From the NCBI GenBank assembly GCA_045535935.1, contig JAZSMO010000026.1:1-37692 (forward strand): 37,692 nt of DNA, in the 5' to 3' direction. The first letter of the stretch is position 1; every line of letters begins with the position of its first letter. Below, in pieces: positions 30,382-37,692 of the stretch. Below the pieces are notes generated by a model. That model was not told the origin of the DNA. It ran no database searches and was given only the letters and a program-made list of their open reading frames with translations. This DNA is from SVFI01 sp045535935. Lineage in GTDB: Bacteria > Bacillota > Clostridia > Lachnospirales > Lachnospiraceae. The position numbers and the translations under genes are program-made.

Positions 30382-32745
30382 ATGAGAACAAAACGTATTA
30401 AATCATTTTTAATTGCAGCTATTTTTGCATTTGAAAGTATTGCAGCCGGAATTGTGCCGGTAGGAGCACAGGTGGTTTCGGAAAATACAATTTCGGAAAA
30501 TACAGTTCCGGAAAGTGCCGATTCAAAAAATACAACACCGGAAACTGTCGTAGAACGGGAAACGGCATTGACGCAGGATATCACGGATACCGATGGTGAG
30601 CTTACGTGGACGCTTAGTAAGGACGGACATCTGACGATTACCGGGACAGGAGATTATGCGACACGCTCATCCTCGTCCACAACCGGATGGCTTGCATACA
30701 AAGATGAAATCAAAACTGCAACGGTAGAGGTTACGGAAATTGAGAATACTGCTTACATGTTTAATGGATGTAGTGAAATGATAAGCGTGGATCTGACCGG
30801 TCTTAAGACAGGTAAGGTGACAACCATGGAGCGTATGTTTTCCGGCTGTAGTAGCTTGACAAGTTTGGACCTAAGTAATTTTGAAACAGAGAATGTTAGT
30901 ATTGTGTCGAGTATGTTTTCTGGCTGTAGCAATTTGGAATCTGTGAATTTAAGCGGTCTTAATTTAAGTGGTGTCACGAGCATGAGTGATATGTTTAGCG
31001 GACTTTCTAAATTGGCGAGCGTGGATATGAGCGACGTCAATGCAAGCGGTGTTAAGAATGCGTATTATATGTTTTGCGATTGCAAGAACTTGACAAGCGT
31101 GAATTTAAGCGGACTTGATATAAGCAGCGCGATGTATATATATGGCATGTTTCAGAACTGTGAAAAATTAGTTGATTTGAATTTGAGCGGAATAAACACA
31201 AGCAGTGCAATGGATATAAATTATATGTTTCAAGGATGCAGTAGCTTGAAGAGTCTGGATGTAAGTGATCTGGATACGGGCAATGTTACAGTGATGCATC
31301 ATTTGTTTGCAAAGTGCAGAAGTTTGGAAAGTATAGATGTGAGCATGCTTGACACGAGTAAAGCTACCAATATCGGAGCTATGTTTTCCGAATGTGCAGG
31401 ACTAAAATCGATAACGCTGGGCGGAGCCAATGCAAAATTCACTACAGCGAGTGCAAAGCATATGTATGGTGTGTTTGAATATTGTATGGGATTGACATCA
31501 TTGGATTTAACCGGGTTTGATACAAGTAGTGCAACATCTATGGAAAGTATGTTTTGCGGTTGTGAAGGCTTAACCGCGTTGAATATCAGCGAATTTGAAA
31601 CAGGTAATGTAACTTCTATGACGAACATGCTTTCCGGCTGTACCAATTTAACCAGCATCGAGGCACCGGAAAACAAGTCTTCTGTAGACATGAAGCTACC
31701 GGTCACAAACCATATTTGGATATATGAGCCAACCGGTATGGGTGTAACTAAGGTGACAGATGCCGGAACTTACACAAGGAAAGAAAATCTGGGCGAACCG
31801 GTAGAGCCGATAGAACCTGTAGTACCTACTCCGGAAACTCCGAAAGAAGAACCAAAAGCAACCGTGGAAACTACCGTAAAAACGGATACGGACGGATCTG
31901 TGACAAAGACAGTGAAAACGACCGAACCGAACGGAGAAATCACATTAAAAATCGTCAGTACGTCGAAGGATGAGAAAAAAGAGACCACCGTAGACATGAC
32001 AATTGATGCGTCCGGACAGCTGAAGGATGCAGCGGTTGAAGTGGCCAACGTGACGAAAACCTCCAAGATGACCATCAACCTGAATGAGCTGAAAGCCCTG
32101 GTGGATCAGGTGACACTCTGTAATACAGAGTATGTCTATCCGGTGGGAAGCAAATCTTACGTTCCGCAGAAAGTGGACAGCTTGGGTGCGCTCTACAAAA
32201 AAGCACAGGAAACAATCGGCGTAGCCCAGAAGAGAGCCAATGTGGCGATTAAGGTTTCTGCCAAGAGCCCTTCCGGTCAGAAAAAATATACTGTTGCAAT
32301 CAAGAAGACGGATTTGACAAAGAAAAAATTCGTGGTATATGCATCTGACAAAAAAGATAATCCGGTTATGGTAAATACCAAAAAGAATACAGCGAAAGTG
32401 AATAAGAAAAAAGACCTGACACTTAAGATTGCAAAAAGCGGTAATTACCAGTTGCAGAATACAACGGATGCGAAAAAGACCAACAAGAAGATTATGAAGA
32501 CGGTCAAACCGAAGAAATCAAACGTTACCGTAAAAAAAGGTAAGAGTACGTCTTTTAACTTGTCGAAAAAATGCAACAAGGCGAATATTTCTAAGATTAC
32601 CTACTCCAGCAACAACTCCAAGGTTAAGGTGACAAAGAAAGGAAAGATTCAGGCCAAGGGCTCCGGTTCTGCCAAAGTAACTGCAACGGTTACCATGAAA
32701 AATGGGCAAAAGAAGAAGATTAAGGTGAAGGTAAAAGTTTCGTAA
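30382..32745 (+). CDS. BspA-type leucine-rich repeat surface protein with C-terminal Big2-like domain (paralogue 2)
   Basis: 787 residues, built like paralogue 1: signal peptide (SFLIAAIFAFESIAAG, VGAQ), an acidic spacer with repeated SEN/PES units, a conserved LTWTLSKDGHLTITGTGDY strand region, then about twelve BspA/DUF285 repeats (roughly residues 115-430; M-F-x-G-C and L-x-L-D-L-S cores), a Pro/Glu linker, the shared beta region and a lysine-rich Big2-like end (NVTVKKGKSTSFNLSKKC, then KVTKKGKIQAKGSG). The downstream halves of the two proteins are close in sequence, while repeat numbers differ (about 6 against 12), indicating duplication followed by repeat gain or loss. No LPXTG is seen. 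The HD-GYP gene begins 21 bases after the stop, so they are probably co-transcribed. Confidence 0.9.
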   Translation: MRTKRIKSFLIAAIFAFESIAAGIVPVGAQVVSENTISENTVPESADSKNTTPETVVERETALTQDITDTDGELTWTLSKDGHLTITGTGDYATRSSSSTTGWLAYKDEIKTATVEVTEIENTAYMFNGCSEMISVDLTGLKTGKVTTMERMFSGCSSLTSLDLSNFETENVSIVSSMFSGCSNLESVNLSGLNLSGVTSMSDMFSGLSKLASVDMSDVNASGVKNAYYMFCDCKNLTSVNLSGLDISSAMYIYGMFQNCEKLVDLNLSGINTSSAMDINYMFQGCSSLKSLDVSDLDTGNVTVMHHLFAKCRSLESIDVSMLDTSKATNIGAMFSECAGLKSITLGGANAKFTTASAKHMYGVFEYCMGLTSLDLTGFDTSSATSMESMFCGCEGLTALNISEFETGNVTSMTNMLSGCTNLTSIEAPENKSSVDMKLPVTNHIWIYEPTGMGVTKVTDAGTYTRKENLGEPVEPIEPVVPTPETPKEEPKATVETTVKTDTDGSVTKTVKTTEPNGEITLKIVSTSKDEKKETTVDMTIDASGQLKDAAVEVANVTKTSKMTINLNELKALVDQVTLCNTEYVYPVGSKSYVPQKVDSLGALYKKAQETIGVAQKRANVAIKVSAKSPSGQKKYTVAIKKTDLTKKKFVVYASDKKDNPVMVNTKKNTAKVNKKKDLTLKIAKSGNYQLQNTTDAKKTNKKIMKTVKPKKSNVTVKKGKSTSFNLSKKCNKANISKITYSSNNSKVKVTKKGKIQAKGSGSAKVTATVTMKNGQKKKIKVKVKVS

Positions 32746-32766
32746 AAGTTTAGGATTGGTGAAAAG

Positions 32767-35253
32767 ATGAGTAAGAAAAAAAAGAAACTACTTTGGATAC
32801 TCGGAGCAACATTTCTGCTCCTTGCAGGATTGTGTTTCCTGGCGCATAGGAATCTGGAAGATTATGGAATAGGAATGAACGGATTTTACGGCGTCAGCAC
32901 AATCACGGCAGTAGATATCTCATCGGATGATACGATGACAGTGGTTGCAGATAATTTCGAGACGGTGTTGTTGCTTGACAATACCACATCGGAAGTGCAC
33001 TGGCTGAAGTCGACGCATCAGATTTGTGACGGATATGCACAGTTTGGGGAAGTATTTTTCGATGAGCAAAATAGGACCTATATACAGGTGATATGCTATG
33101 ATGACGATTATCGGTACATAGAGGAGGAAATCATCTGCCAATTTGATTCAAATGGAAAAGAGATCGGTCGTTTCGAGATTCCGAAAATCAATGAAAAGAG
33201 TACAGAATCCAAAATCAGAGGATTTAAGTGTAAAGATGGATTTTTGTATTACTACAACGAAGCTGTTTCCGAACTTGTAAGAATGGAAACCTCGTCAGGC
33301 AGAGTCGAAGTTTACGGAGATTATGACAGTAAAAAAATCGAAGACTCTTTTACACTCGGATTTACAGAAGATGATACGGTAGCGCTCGCATACATTGACG
33401 GTAGCCTTGCTCTCGGAAAGTCGGACGGCTCGGTACAGGATGTCGGAAGAATTAATTATCGTTTGAGCGAAGAAGGCACGGAAACTATCGTAAATCAGTA
33501 TCTTTATTTCGGCGGAAAGCACTATGTGACAGACGGAAGATATTTTGATGCGATATATGAGTTTAAGGACGGAGACTTAGAAAAGGTCATTGATCTCAAT
33601 GATATGCTCGATTTTGGTGTGTTATTGGAATACGACTATTACAGCTATGCCTTGAACGGTGGTATTTCTGCACATGACAATGGAAACGGCAAAGTTTTGA
33701 TTACAATTGCAGAATATCTGTTTTACACCTATGACATGGAAGAATTCTATATGATGGATACGGTGGATTCCTACATACTTCCGGCCTCGGTTTGCGTGAA
33801 GGGCTTTTGGAAAATTGTCGCACAGTATCTCATGTATCTGTTTGCGCTGATCGGATTTGTACTGGTTTGCGGAAGTATTATGAAGTGGAGATTATCTCTG
33901 CGCAGTAAGCTGTTTATCATCATTATGCCGATTACGCTTGGCGGTATTCTACTCGTGACATACTATGAAATGAACACCATCGAGAAGGATTTCATAGAGC
34001 AGCAGTATGAGACATACGATGCCATTTCTTCCTTTTACCGGAATCAGCTGGACAGTGAATTGCTTTCTTCCATTGAGTCGCTGGATGATGCGGATAAGTT
34101 AGAAGAAATCAGAGTTTCCCTCATGAAAAATATGGAAGAAAATGCATCGTGGACGGACAGAGTCAATATCAATGTATATAAGTATTATGACAATGGCGTA
34201 CATTTGCTTTTATACAGCACGACAACAGATTGTCTGTTTGTTTCTTCGTTTTTGTTTGATTTTGAATTGAACCAGCAGTATCGTCTGGGGGATTCGGATA
34301 CCTATCACTATGAAACAAAGGGAATAGCAACGACTTATCTGGACAGTATTACGTATCTGCGGGATGAAAATGGTGATATATACGGATTTATTGATGTATA
34401 CGGCGATTTGGAAAAACTCCGGATCAGTCAGAATAAGATAAAGGAACAGGTGATTCTGATTACCGTTATCCTCGGTCTTATTTTAGGAGTGCTGTTGTAT
34501 GTCCTGGCATATTACATTGTCAGACAGCTTCAGATAACAAGTAGGACAGTCGGTTCCATTGCACAGGGTGATTTAAAGGCGAGAGTAGGAAAAATCACCA
34601 AGGATGAGCTCGGTGTGATCAGTGCGGGCGTCAACGACATGGCGGATAAGATTGAGAATTTGTTCGAAGAACAGGAAGAATTTTCCGTGCAGGTAATTGA
34701 GACTCTTGTCGGAACCATTGATGCGAAGGATAAATATACGAACGGTCATTCCGTCCGTGTGGCGAAATATTCCAGAATGATTGCGGAAAGACTCGGCAAA
34801 AATCAAGAAGAATGCAAACAGATTTATTATGTCGGCCTGCTGCATGATATCGGTAAAATCGGTATTCCGGATGAAATTATCAGTAAACCTTCCAGATTGA
34901 CAGATGAAGAATTTGCGGTGATAAAAACACATCCGGAAGTGGGTTACAATCTGCTGAGCAAGCTGTCGAAAATTGAAAATGTATCGGTTGGTGCACACTA
35001 TCACCACGAGCGTTATGACGGAAAGGGATATCCGGAGGGGCTCAAAGGAGAGGAAATTCCGGAAATTGCGAGAATCATTGCGGTTGCTGACACCTACGAT
35101 GCGATGACAAGTAACAGAAGTTATCGCAATGCGATGCAACAGGAGAAAGTGCGGAGCGAGCTTGAAAAAGGTAAGGGTACCCAGTTTGATGCAAAATTTG
35201 CCGACATGATGCTTGAGATCGATTTGGAAATCCAAGAAATCATTTACACGTAA
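32767..35253 (+). CDS. Multi-pass membrane HD-GYP c-di-GMP phosphodiesterase with extracytoplasmic sensor and HAMP
   Basis: 828 residues. A first membrane segment (LLWILGATFLLLAGLCFLA) is followed by about 310 extracytoplasmic residues that look beta-propeller-like, with repeated short beta strands. Two close membrane segments (near 350-370 and 380-398) follow, then a second extracytoplasmic region (about 400-560, Cache-like), a last membrane segment (ITVILGLILGVLLYVLAYYI) and a HAMP linker. The HD-GYP domain has HSVRVAKYS, LLHDIGKIGIPDEII (His693, Asp694), KTHPEVGYNLL, HHERYDGKGYPEGL and ARIIAVADTYDAMTSNRSYR, all intact, so it should degrade c-di-GMP. GGTGAAAAG precedes the ATG. It follows the second BspA-like gene by 21 bases, linking an extracellular signal and c-di-GMP to surface protein production. 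Confidence 0.92.
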   Translation: MSKKKKKLLWILGATFLLLAGLCFLAHRNLEDYGIGMNGFYGVSTITAVDISSDDTMTVVADNFETVLLLDNTTSEVHWLKSTHQICDGYAQFGEVFFDEQNRTYIQVICYDDDYRYIEEEIICQFDSNGKEIGRFEIPKINEKSTESKIRGFKCKDGFLYYYNEAVSELVRMETSSGRVEVYGDYDSKKIEDSFTLGFTEDDTVALAYIDGSLALGKSDGSVQDVGRINYRLSEEGTETIVNQYLYFGGKHYVTDGRYFDAIYEFKDGDLEKVIDLNDMLDFGVLLEYDYYSYALNGGISAHDNGNGKVLITIAEYLFYTYDMEEFYMMDTVDSYILPASVCVKGFWKIVAQYLMYLFALIGFVLVCGSIMKWRLSLRSKLFIIIMPITLGGILLVTYYEMNTIEKDFIEQQYETYDAISSFYRNQLDSELLSSIESLDDADKLEEIRVSLMKNMEENASWTDRVNINVYKYYDNGVHLLLYSTTTDCLFVSSFLFDFELNQQYRLGDSDTYHYETKGIATTYLDSITYLRDENGDIYGFIDVYGDLEKLRISQNKIKEQVILITVILGLILGVLLYVLAYYIVRQLQITSRTVGSIAQGDLKARVGKITKDELGVISAGVNDMADKIENLFEEQEEFSVQVIETLVGTIDAKDKYTNGHSVRVAKYSRMIAERLGKNQEECKQIYYVGLLHDIGKIGIPDEIISKPSRLTDEEFAVIKTHPEVGYNLLSKLSKIENVSVGAHYHHERYDGKGYPEGLKGEEIPEIARIIAVADTYDAMTSNRSYRNAMQQEKVRSELEKGKGTQFDAKFADMMLEIDLEIQEIIYT

Positions 35254-35351
35254 TAGAAAGAGGGCTTGATTCGACGGCGTTATACAAAATGCACAAAAAA
35301 TTAATAATGCAAGTGGAAAAAGGTCAAAAAACAAAAAGAATACAAAAAAAG

Positions 35352-35485
35352 TTATCCACATTGAAAAGTGCGCAATTTCGGGGAAAAGGGACTTATAAAC
35401 GGAGTTATGCACATTATCCACACAAAAACAGGGGAAAAATAATGCAATTTTATGGTAACTTCAAGAACAAATGTTTTGTGGATTA
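35352..35485. other. DnaA-box cluster in the gap before hpf
   Basis: The 385-base gap between the HD-GYP gene and hpf is very A/T-rich and holds TTATCCACA (35352-35360), TTATGCACA (35405-35413) directly followed by TTATCCACA (35414-35422), and TGTGGATTA (35477-35485, one mismatch, opposite strand). TTTTACACA occurs on the minus strand at 35549-35541. Two GGGGAAAA units lie at 35380 and 35431. Perfect DnaA boxes this dense are unusual away from dnaA, so the site could be a DnaA titration or regulatory site, or less likely an origin. No convincing coding region is seen here. Confidence 0.65.
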
Positions 35486-35572
35486 TCATAAAAAATCACT
35501 TTTTGTCAAAAAAAGTTACAAAATCTATTGACTTTTCTTCTGTGTAAAAAATACATACAATTTCAATAAATA

Positions 35573-35602
35573 TTGCAAAAATATACACAATTATGCTATA
35601 AT
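35573..35602 (+). promoter_or_regulatory. Promoter of hpf with extended -10
   Basis: TTGCAA (35573-35578), 18 bases, TATAAT (35597-35602) preceded by TGC, 37 bases from the start codon. A second possible promoter is TTGACT (35528-35533) with TACATA 18 bases on. Confidence 0.65.
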
Positions 35603-35638
35603 TATCGCATAATATTAAGGCAGAAAGGAATGAGGCAT

Positions 35639-36166
35639 ATGAAGTATATCATTATCGGTAAGAACATCGACGTAACACCGGGCCTTCGCACAGCAGTAGA
35701 GGACAAGATTGGTAAATTGGAGAAATATTTTACTCCGGAAACTGAAGTGCATGTAACACTCAGCGTAGAAAAAGACAGACAGAAGATAGAAGTTACGATT
35801 CCTGTCAAAGGAAATATCATTCGTTCCGAGCAGGTAAGTAACGATATGTATGTTTCTATTGATCTTGTAGAGGAGATTATTGAGAGACAGCTTAAAAAAT
35901 ATAAAAACAAACTTGTGGACAAGCAGCAGGGAAGCAATTACTTTAAACAGGAGTATATTGACAAAGAGTTTACGGATGAAGATGATGTAAAGATTATCCG
36001 TACCAAAAAATTCGACATCAAACCGATGTATCCGGAAGATGCCTGCGTACAGATGGAGCTTCTCGGACACAATTTCTTCGTGTTCTGCAATGCGGAGACG
36101 GATCAGGTCAATGTAGTTTACAAGAGAAAAGGCGGTACATACGGACTGATCGAGCCTGAAAATTAA
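35639..36166 (+). CDS. hpf: Ribosome hibernation-promoting factor, long form
   Basis: 175 residues. The N-terminal domain (MKYIIIGKNIDVTPGLRTAV, then DKIGKLEKYF and EVHVTLSVEKDRQKIEVTIP) is the RaiA/HPF ribosome-binding fold. The C-terminal domain (about 120-175: IIRTKKFDIKPMYPEDACVQ, LLGHNFFVFCNAETDQVNVV, YKRKGGTYGLIEP) is the dimerisation part found only in long HPF, which pairs 70S ribosomes into 100S dimers in stationary phase. ATG 35639 is preferred; ATG 35630 is in frame and adds three residues. The gene lies directly after a DnaA-box cluster and has a perfect terminator. Confidence 0.95.
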   Translation: MKYIIIGKNIDVTPGLRTAVEDKIGKLEKYFTPETEVHVTLSVEKDRQKIEVTIPVKGNIIRSEQVSNDMYVSIDLVEEIIERQLKKYKNKLVDKQQGSNYFKQEYIDKEFTDEDDVKIIRTKKFDIKPMYPEDACVQMELLGHNFFVFCNAETDQVNVVYKRKGGTYGLIEPEN

Positions 36167-36181
36167 ATAGTAAATTGTAAC

Positions 36182-36209
36182 AAAGGAGTGCTTCGGCACT
36201 CCTTTTTTT
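36182..36209 (+). terminator. Intrinsic terminator of hpf
   Basis: AAAGGAGTGC (36182-36191), TTCG tetraloop, GCACTCCTTT (36196-36205), and T to 36209. Confidence 0.95.
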
Positions 36210-36223
36210 CATATCCCGGCAAC

Positions 36224-36243
36224 TTGTACTTCATTTAGTACAA
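36224..36243. promoter_or_regulatory. 20-bp palindromic operator candidate upstream of thl
   Basis: TTGTACT (36224-36230), six bases, AGTACAA (36237-36243), a perfect inverted repeat ending 28 bases before the thl -35. It begins with TTGT and ends with ACAA like Rex sites, but the inner bases and total length differ from the Rex consensus. Confidence 0.5.
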
Positions 36244-36271
36244 TTTTCCGCGTCCTGCTCCTTGAAAAGGA

Positions 36272-36300
36272 TTGCAAATAGCCAAGCCCTATGTTAAAAT
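36272..36300 (+). promoter_or_regulatory. Promoter of the thl-crt operon
   Basis: TTGCAA (36272-36277), 17 bases, TAAAAT (36295-36300). It would give a leader of about 83 bases containing the inverted repeat GCAATGA (36312-36318) / TCATTGC (36333-36339). The TTGACA at 36361 is only 29 bases before the start codon and is not used as a -35 of this gene. Confidence 0.6.
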
Positions 36301-36311
36301 AGGAATAACGG

Positions 36312-36339
36312 GCAATGACAAAAAAATAACAATCATTGC
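36312..36339 (+). promoter_or_regulatory. 5'UTR hairpin or operator of thl
   Basis: GCAATGA (36312-36318) and TCATTGC (36333-36339) are perfect complements around a 14-base A-rich loop, flanked by GGG (36310) and GCCC (36343-36346), close to the expected transcription start. Confidence 0.45.
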
Positions 36340-36389
36340 AAAGCCCTTAAAACACTAGGGTTGACAATAATTCAATGGAGGAAAAAGAA

Positions 36390-37571
36390 ATGGCAAAAAA
36401 GGTAGTTTTAGCAGGTGCTTGCCGTACAGCAATCGGTACCATGGGTGGTGCACTCAGTACAACACCGGCAGCAGATCTCGGTGCGATCGTAATCAAAGAA
36501 GCATTAAACAGAGCAGGAGTTGCTCCTGAGGCTGTTGATCAGGTTTACATGGGATGTGTAATTCAGGCAGGTTTAGGACAGAACGTAGCTCGTCAGGCTA
36601 GTATCAAAGCAGGTTTACCTGTAGAGGTTCCGGCTGTGACAGTGAACGTTGTCTGTGGTTCCGGTCTTAACTGTGTAAACATGGCTGCTCAGATGATTCA
36701 GGCAGGTGATGCTGACATCGTTGTAGCAGGTGGTATGGAAAACATGTCTATGGCTCCATACGCTATGATGCAGGGCCGTTACGGATATAGAATGAACAAT
36801 GGTAAATTAGTAGATACCATGGTAAATGATGCATTATGGGATGCATTCAATGATTACCACATGATTAAGACAGCAGACAACATCTGCGAAGAGTGGGGAC
36901 TTACCCGTGAAGAACTTGATGAGTTTGCACTTAAGAGTCAGCAGAAAGCTGCAGCAGCTCAGGAAGCAGGCGCATTTGATAAAGAGATCGTTCCTGTAGA
37001 AGTTAAGAAGAGAAAAGAAGTAGTTGTTGTAAATAAAGACGAAGGACCAAGACCTGGTACAACAATGGAAGGTCTTGCAAAACTTCGCCCAATCAACCCG
37101 GACGGATTTGTTACAGCAGGTAATGCGTCAGGTATCAACGACGGAGCAGCAGCTATCGTTGTTATGAGCGAAGAAAAAGCAAAAGAGCTCGGTGTAAAAC
37201 CGATGGCTACATTCGTAGCAGGCGGACTTGCAGGATGCAGACCGGAAGTTATGGGTATCGGACCGGTTCCGGCAACTCAGAAGGTTCTTGCAAAAGCAGG
37301 TCTTAAGATTGAAGATCTTGACATCATCGAAGCAAACGAAGCTTTCGCTGCACAGTCTGTAGCAGTTGGAAAAGACCTCGGTATCGATGTTGACAAACAG
37401 CTCAATCCAAACGGTGGTGCAATCGCTTTAGGACACCCGGTTGGAGCATCCGGATGTCGTATCCTTGTTACACTTCTTCATGAGATGGAAGCAAAAGATG
37501 CAAAGAAAGGTCTTACAACACTTTGTATCGGTGGCGGTATGGGATGCGCTACAATCGTTGAAAGAGATTAA
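36390..37571 (+). CDS. thl: Acetyl-CoA C-acetyltransferase (thiolase)
   Basis: 393 residues, a biosynthetic-type thiolase that condenses two acetyl-CoA to acetoacetyl-CoA. The active-site cysteine is in VNVVCGSGLNCVNMA (Cys89), the conserved histidine in ALGHPVGASG (His349) and the second cysteine in LCIGGGMGCA (Cys379). NEAFAAQSVAV is also present. ATG 36390 is chosen because GGAGG lies eight bases upstream; an in-frame ATG at 36375 overlaps that site. A crotonase gene follows after 29 bases, the usual start of a clostridial butyrate cluster. Codon choice is more regular than in the surroundings, as expected for a highly expressed enzyme. Confidence 0.95.
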   Translation: MAKKVVLAGACRTAIGTMGGALSTTPAADLGAIVIKEALNRAGVAPEAVDQVYMGCVIQAGLGQNVARQASIKAGLPVEVPAVTVNVVCGSGLNCVNMAAQMIQAGDADIVVAGGMENMSMAPYAMMQGRYGYRMNNGKLVDTMVNDALWDAFNDYHMIKTADNICEEWGLTREELDEFALKSQQKAAAAQEAGAFDKEIVPVEVKKRKEVVVVNKDEGPRPGTTMEGLAKLRPINPDGFVTAGNASGINDGAAAIVVMSEEKAKELGVKPMATFVAGGLAGCRPEVMGIGPVPATQKVLAKAGLKIEDLDIIEANEAFAAQSVAVGKDLGIDVDKQLNPNGGAIALGHPVGASGCRILVTLLHEMEAKDAKKGLTTLCIGGGMGCATIVERD

Positions 37572-37600
37572 TTGAAAGAAAATATAAAGGAGAAACAGAC

Positions 37601-37692
37601 ATGGAATTCATTTTATATGAAGTAAATGGTGCGGTTGGAACTATCACAATCAACCGTGAAAAAGCGTTAAATGCGCTTAACTCAACAGTTCT
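37601..37692 (+). CDS. crt: Enoyl-CoA hydratase/crotonase, N-terminal fragment (cut by window edge)
   Basis: The first 30 codons read MEFILYEVNGAVGTITINRE, then KALNALNS, the standard N-terminus of crotonases (short strand, G-x-(V/I)-x-T-I-x-I-N-R, P/K-A-L-N-A-L-N). With thl directly upstream this is most likely 3-hydroxybutyryl-CoA dehydratase of the butyrate pathway. AAAGGAG lies ten bases before ATG 37601. The rest of the gene lies beyond the window. Confidence 0.88.
   Translation, partial: MEFILYEVNGAVGTITINREKALNALNSTV

Noticed and set aside
30750..31680. Regular repeats of about 72-75 bases, CRISPR-like at first sight
   Set aside because: They are the codons of the BspA leucine-rich repeats in one open frame.
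35289..35531. 80-codon open frame after the HD-GYP gene
   Set aside because: Lysine-rich translation of an A-rich non-coding stretch, no ribosome site, and it spans the DnaA boxes.
36224..36243. Canonical Rex operator
   Set aside because: Ends fit (TTGT/ACAA), but the inner bases and the 20-base length do not match the usual 18-base Rex site.
36361..36366. TTGACA as the -35 of thl
   Set aside because: It lies only 29 bases before the start codon, overlapping the space needed for -10 and ribosome site; TTGCAA-17-TAAAAT upstream is better.

Overview
The window looks like a chromosomal segment of an anaerobic, low-to-mid GC Firmicute of the Clostridia, most likely a butyrate-forming Lachnospiraceae. 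This rests on pyrophosphate-dependent phosphofructokinase, thiolase followed directly by crotonase (the start of a butyrate pathway cluster), the [FeFe]-hydrogenase maturases HydG and HydF, a long-form hibernation factor, BspA-type leucine-rich surface proteins, and AGGAGG-type ribosome sites with SigA-like promoters. No rRNA, tRNA, transposase, phage gene or CRISPR array was seen. The species cannot be named from the sequence alone.

Layout. 1-2000: 5' end of pfp (minus strand), two small hypothetical genes, a long inverted repeat and a convergent DUF3892 gene. 2000-5360: HAD hydrolase, guanine deaminase and GNAT acetyltransferase as an operon, then a PilZ protein. 5360-8930: a promoter, an unlisted 29-codon leader ORF, an intrinsic terminator and then carB, an arrangement like a UTP-sensing attenuator. 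8930-9270: three consecutive hairpins with related arms and no gene. 9270-12440: YbaK-type deacylase, small membrane protein, PAS-GGDEF diguanylate cyclase, methyltransferase. 12450-16660: overlapping genes trmO, a TetM/EF-G-like GTPase fused to a Rae1/YacP-like NYN nuclease, and nudC. 16700-17620: bacteriohemerythrin fused to a HIT-like domain that has lost its catalytic histidine. 17640-22270: hydG, hydF, a condensation-superfamily acyltransferase and a DUF6320-like membrane protein in one tight operon. 22280-24940: convergent SDR gene, ferritin-like/coat-F-like gene, a roughly 280-bp imperfect palindrome, trxB. 24950-26360: SH3-SH3-NlpC/P60 cell wall hydrolase with a WalR-like box. 26380-35260: two paralogous BspA-like proteins separated by an AAA_14/DUF4143-type ATPase gene with its own palindromic promoter, then a multi-pass HD-GYP c-di-GMP phosphodiesterase. 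35260-36210: a DnaA-box cluster and hpf. 36220-37692: thl and the start of crt.

How the genes fit together. Three parts of a cyclic-di-GMP circuit are present (GGDEF synthase, HD-GYP hydrolase, PilZ receptor), and the hydrolase appears co-transcribed with a secreted BspA-like protein. The trmO, GTPase-nuclease and nudC genes overlap and all touch RNA or the ribosome, so the operon may serve translation quality control or RNA turnover. The hydrogenase maturases and the thiolase/crotonase genes fit fermentative hydrogen and butyrate formation. The strongest candidates for something little described are the GTPase-Rae1 fusion, the carB leader/attenuator, the hemerythrin-pseudo-HIT fusion and the non-coding structured regions at 8992-9177 and 23606-23884.
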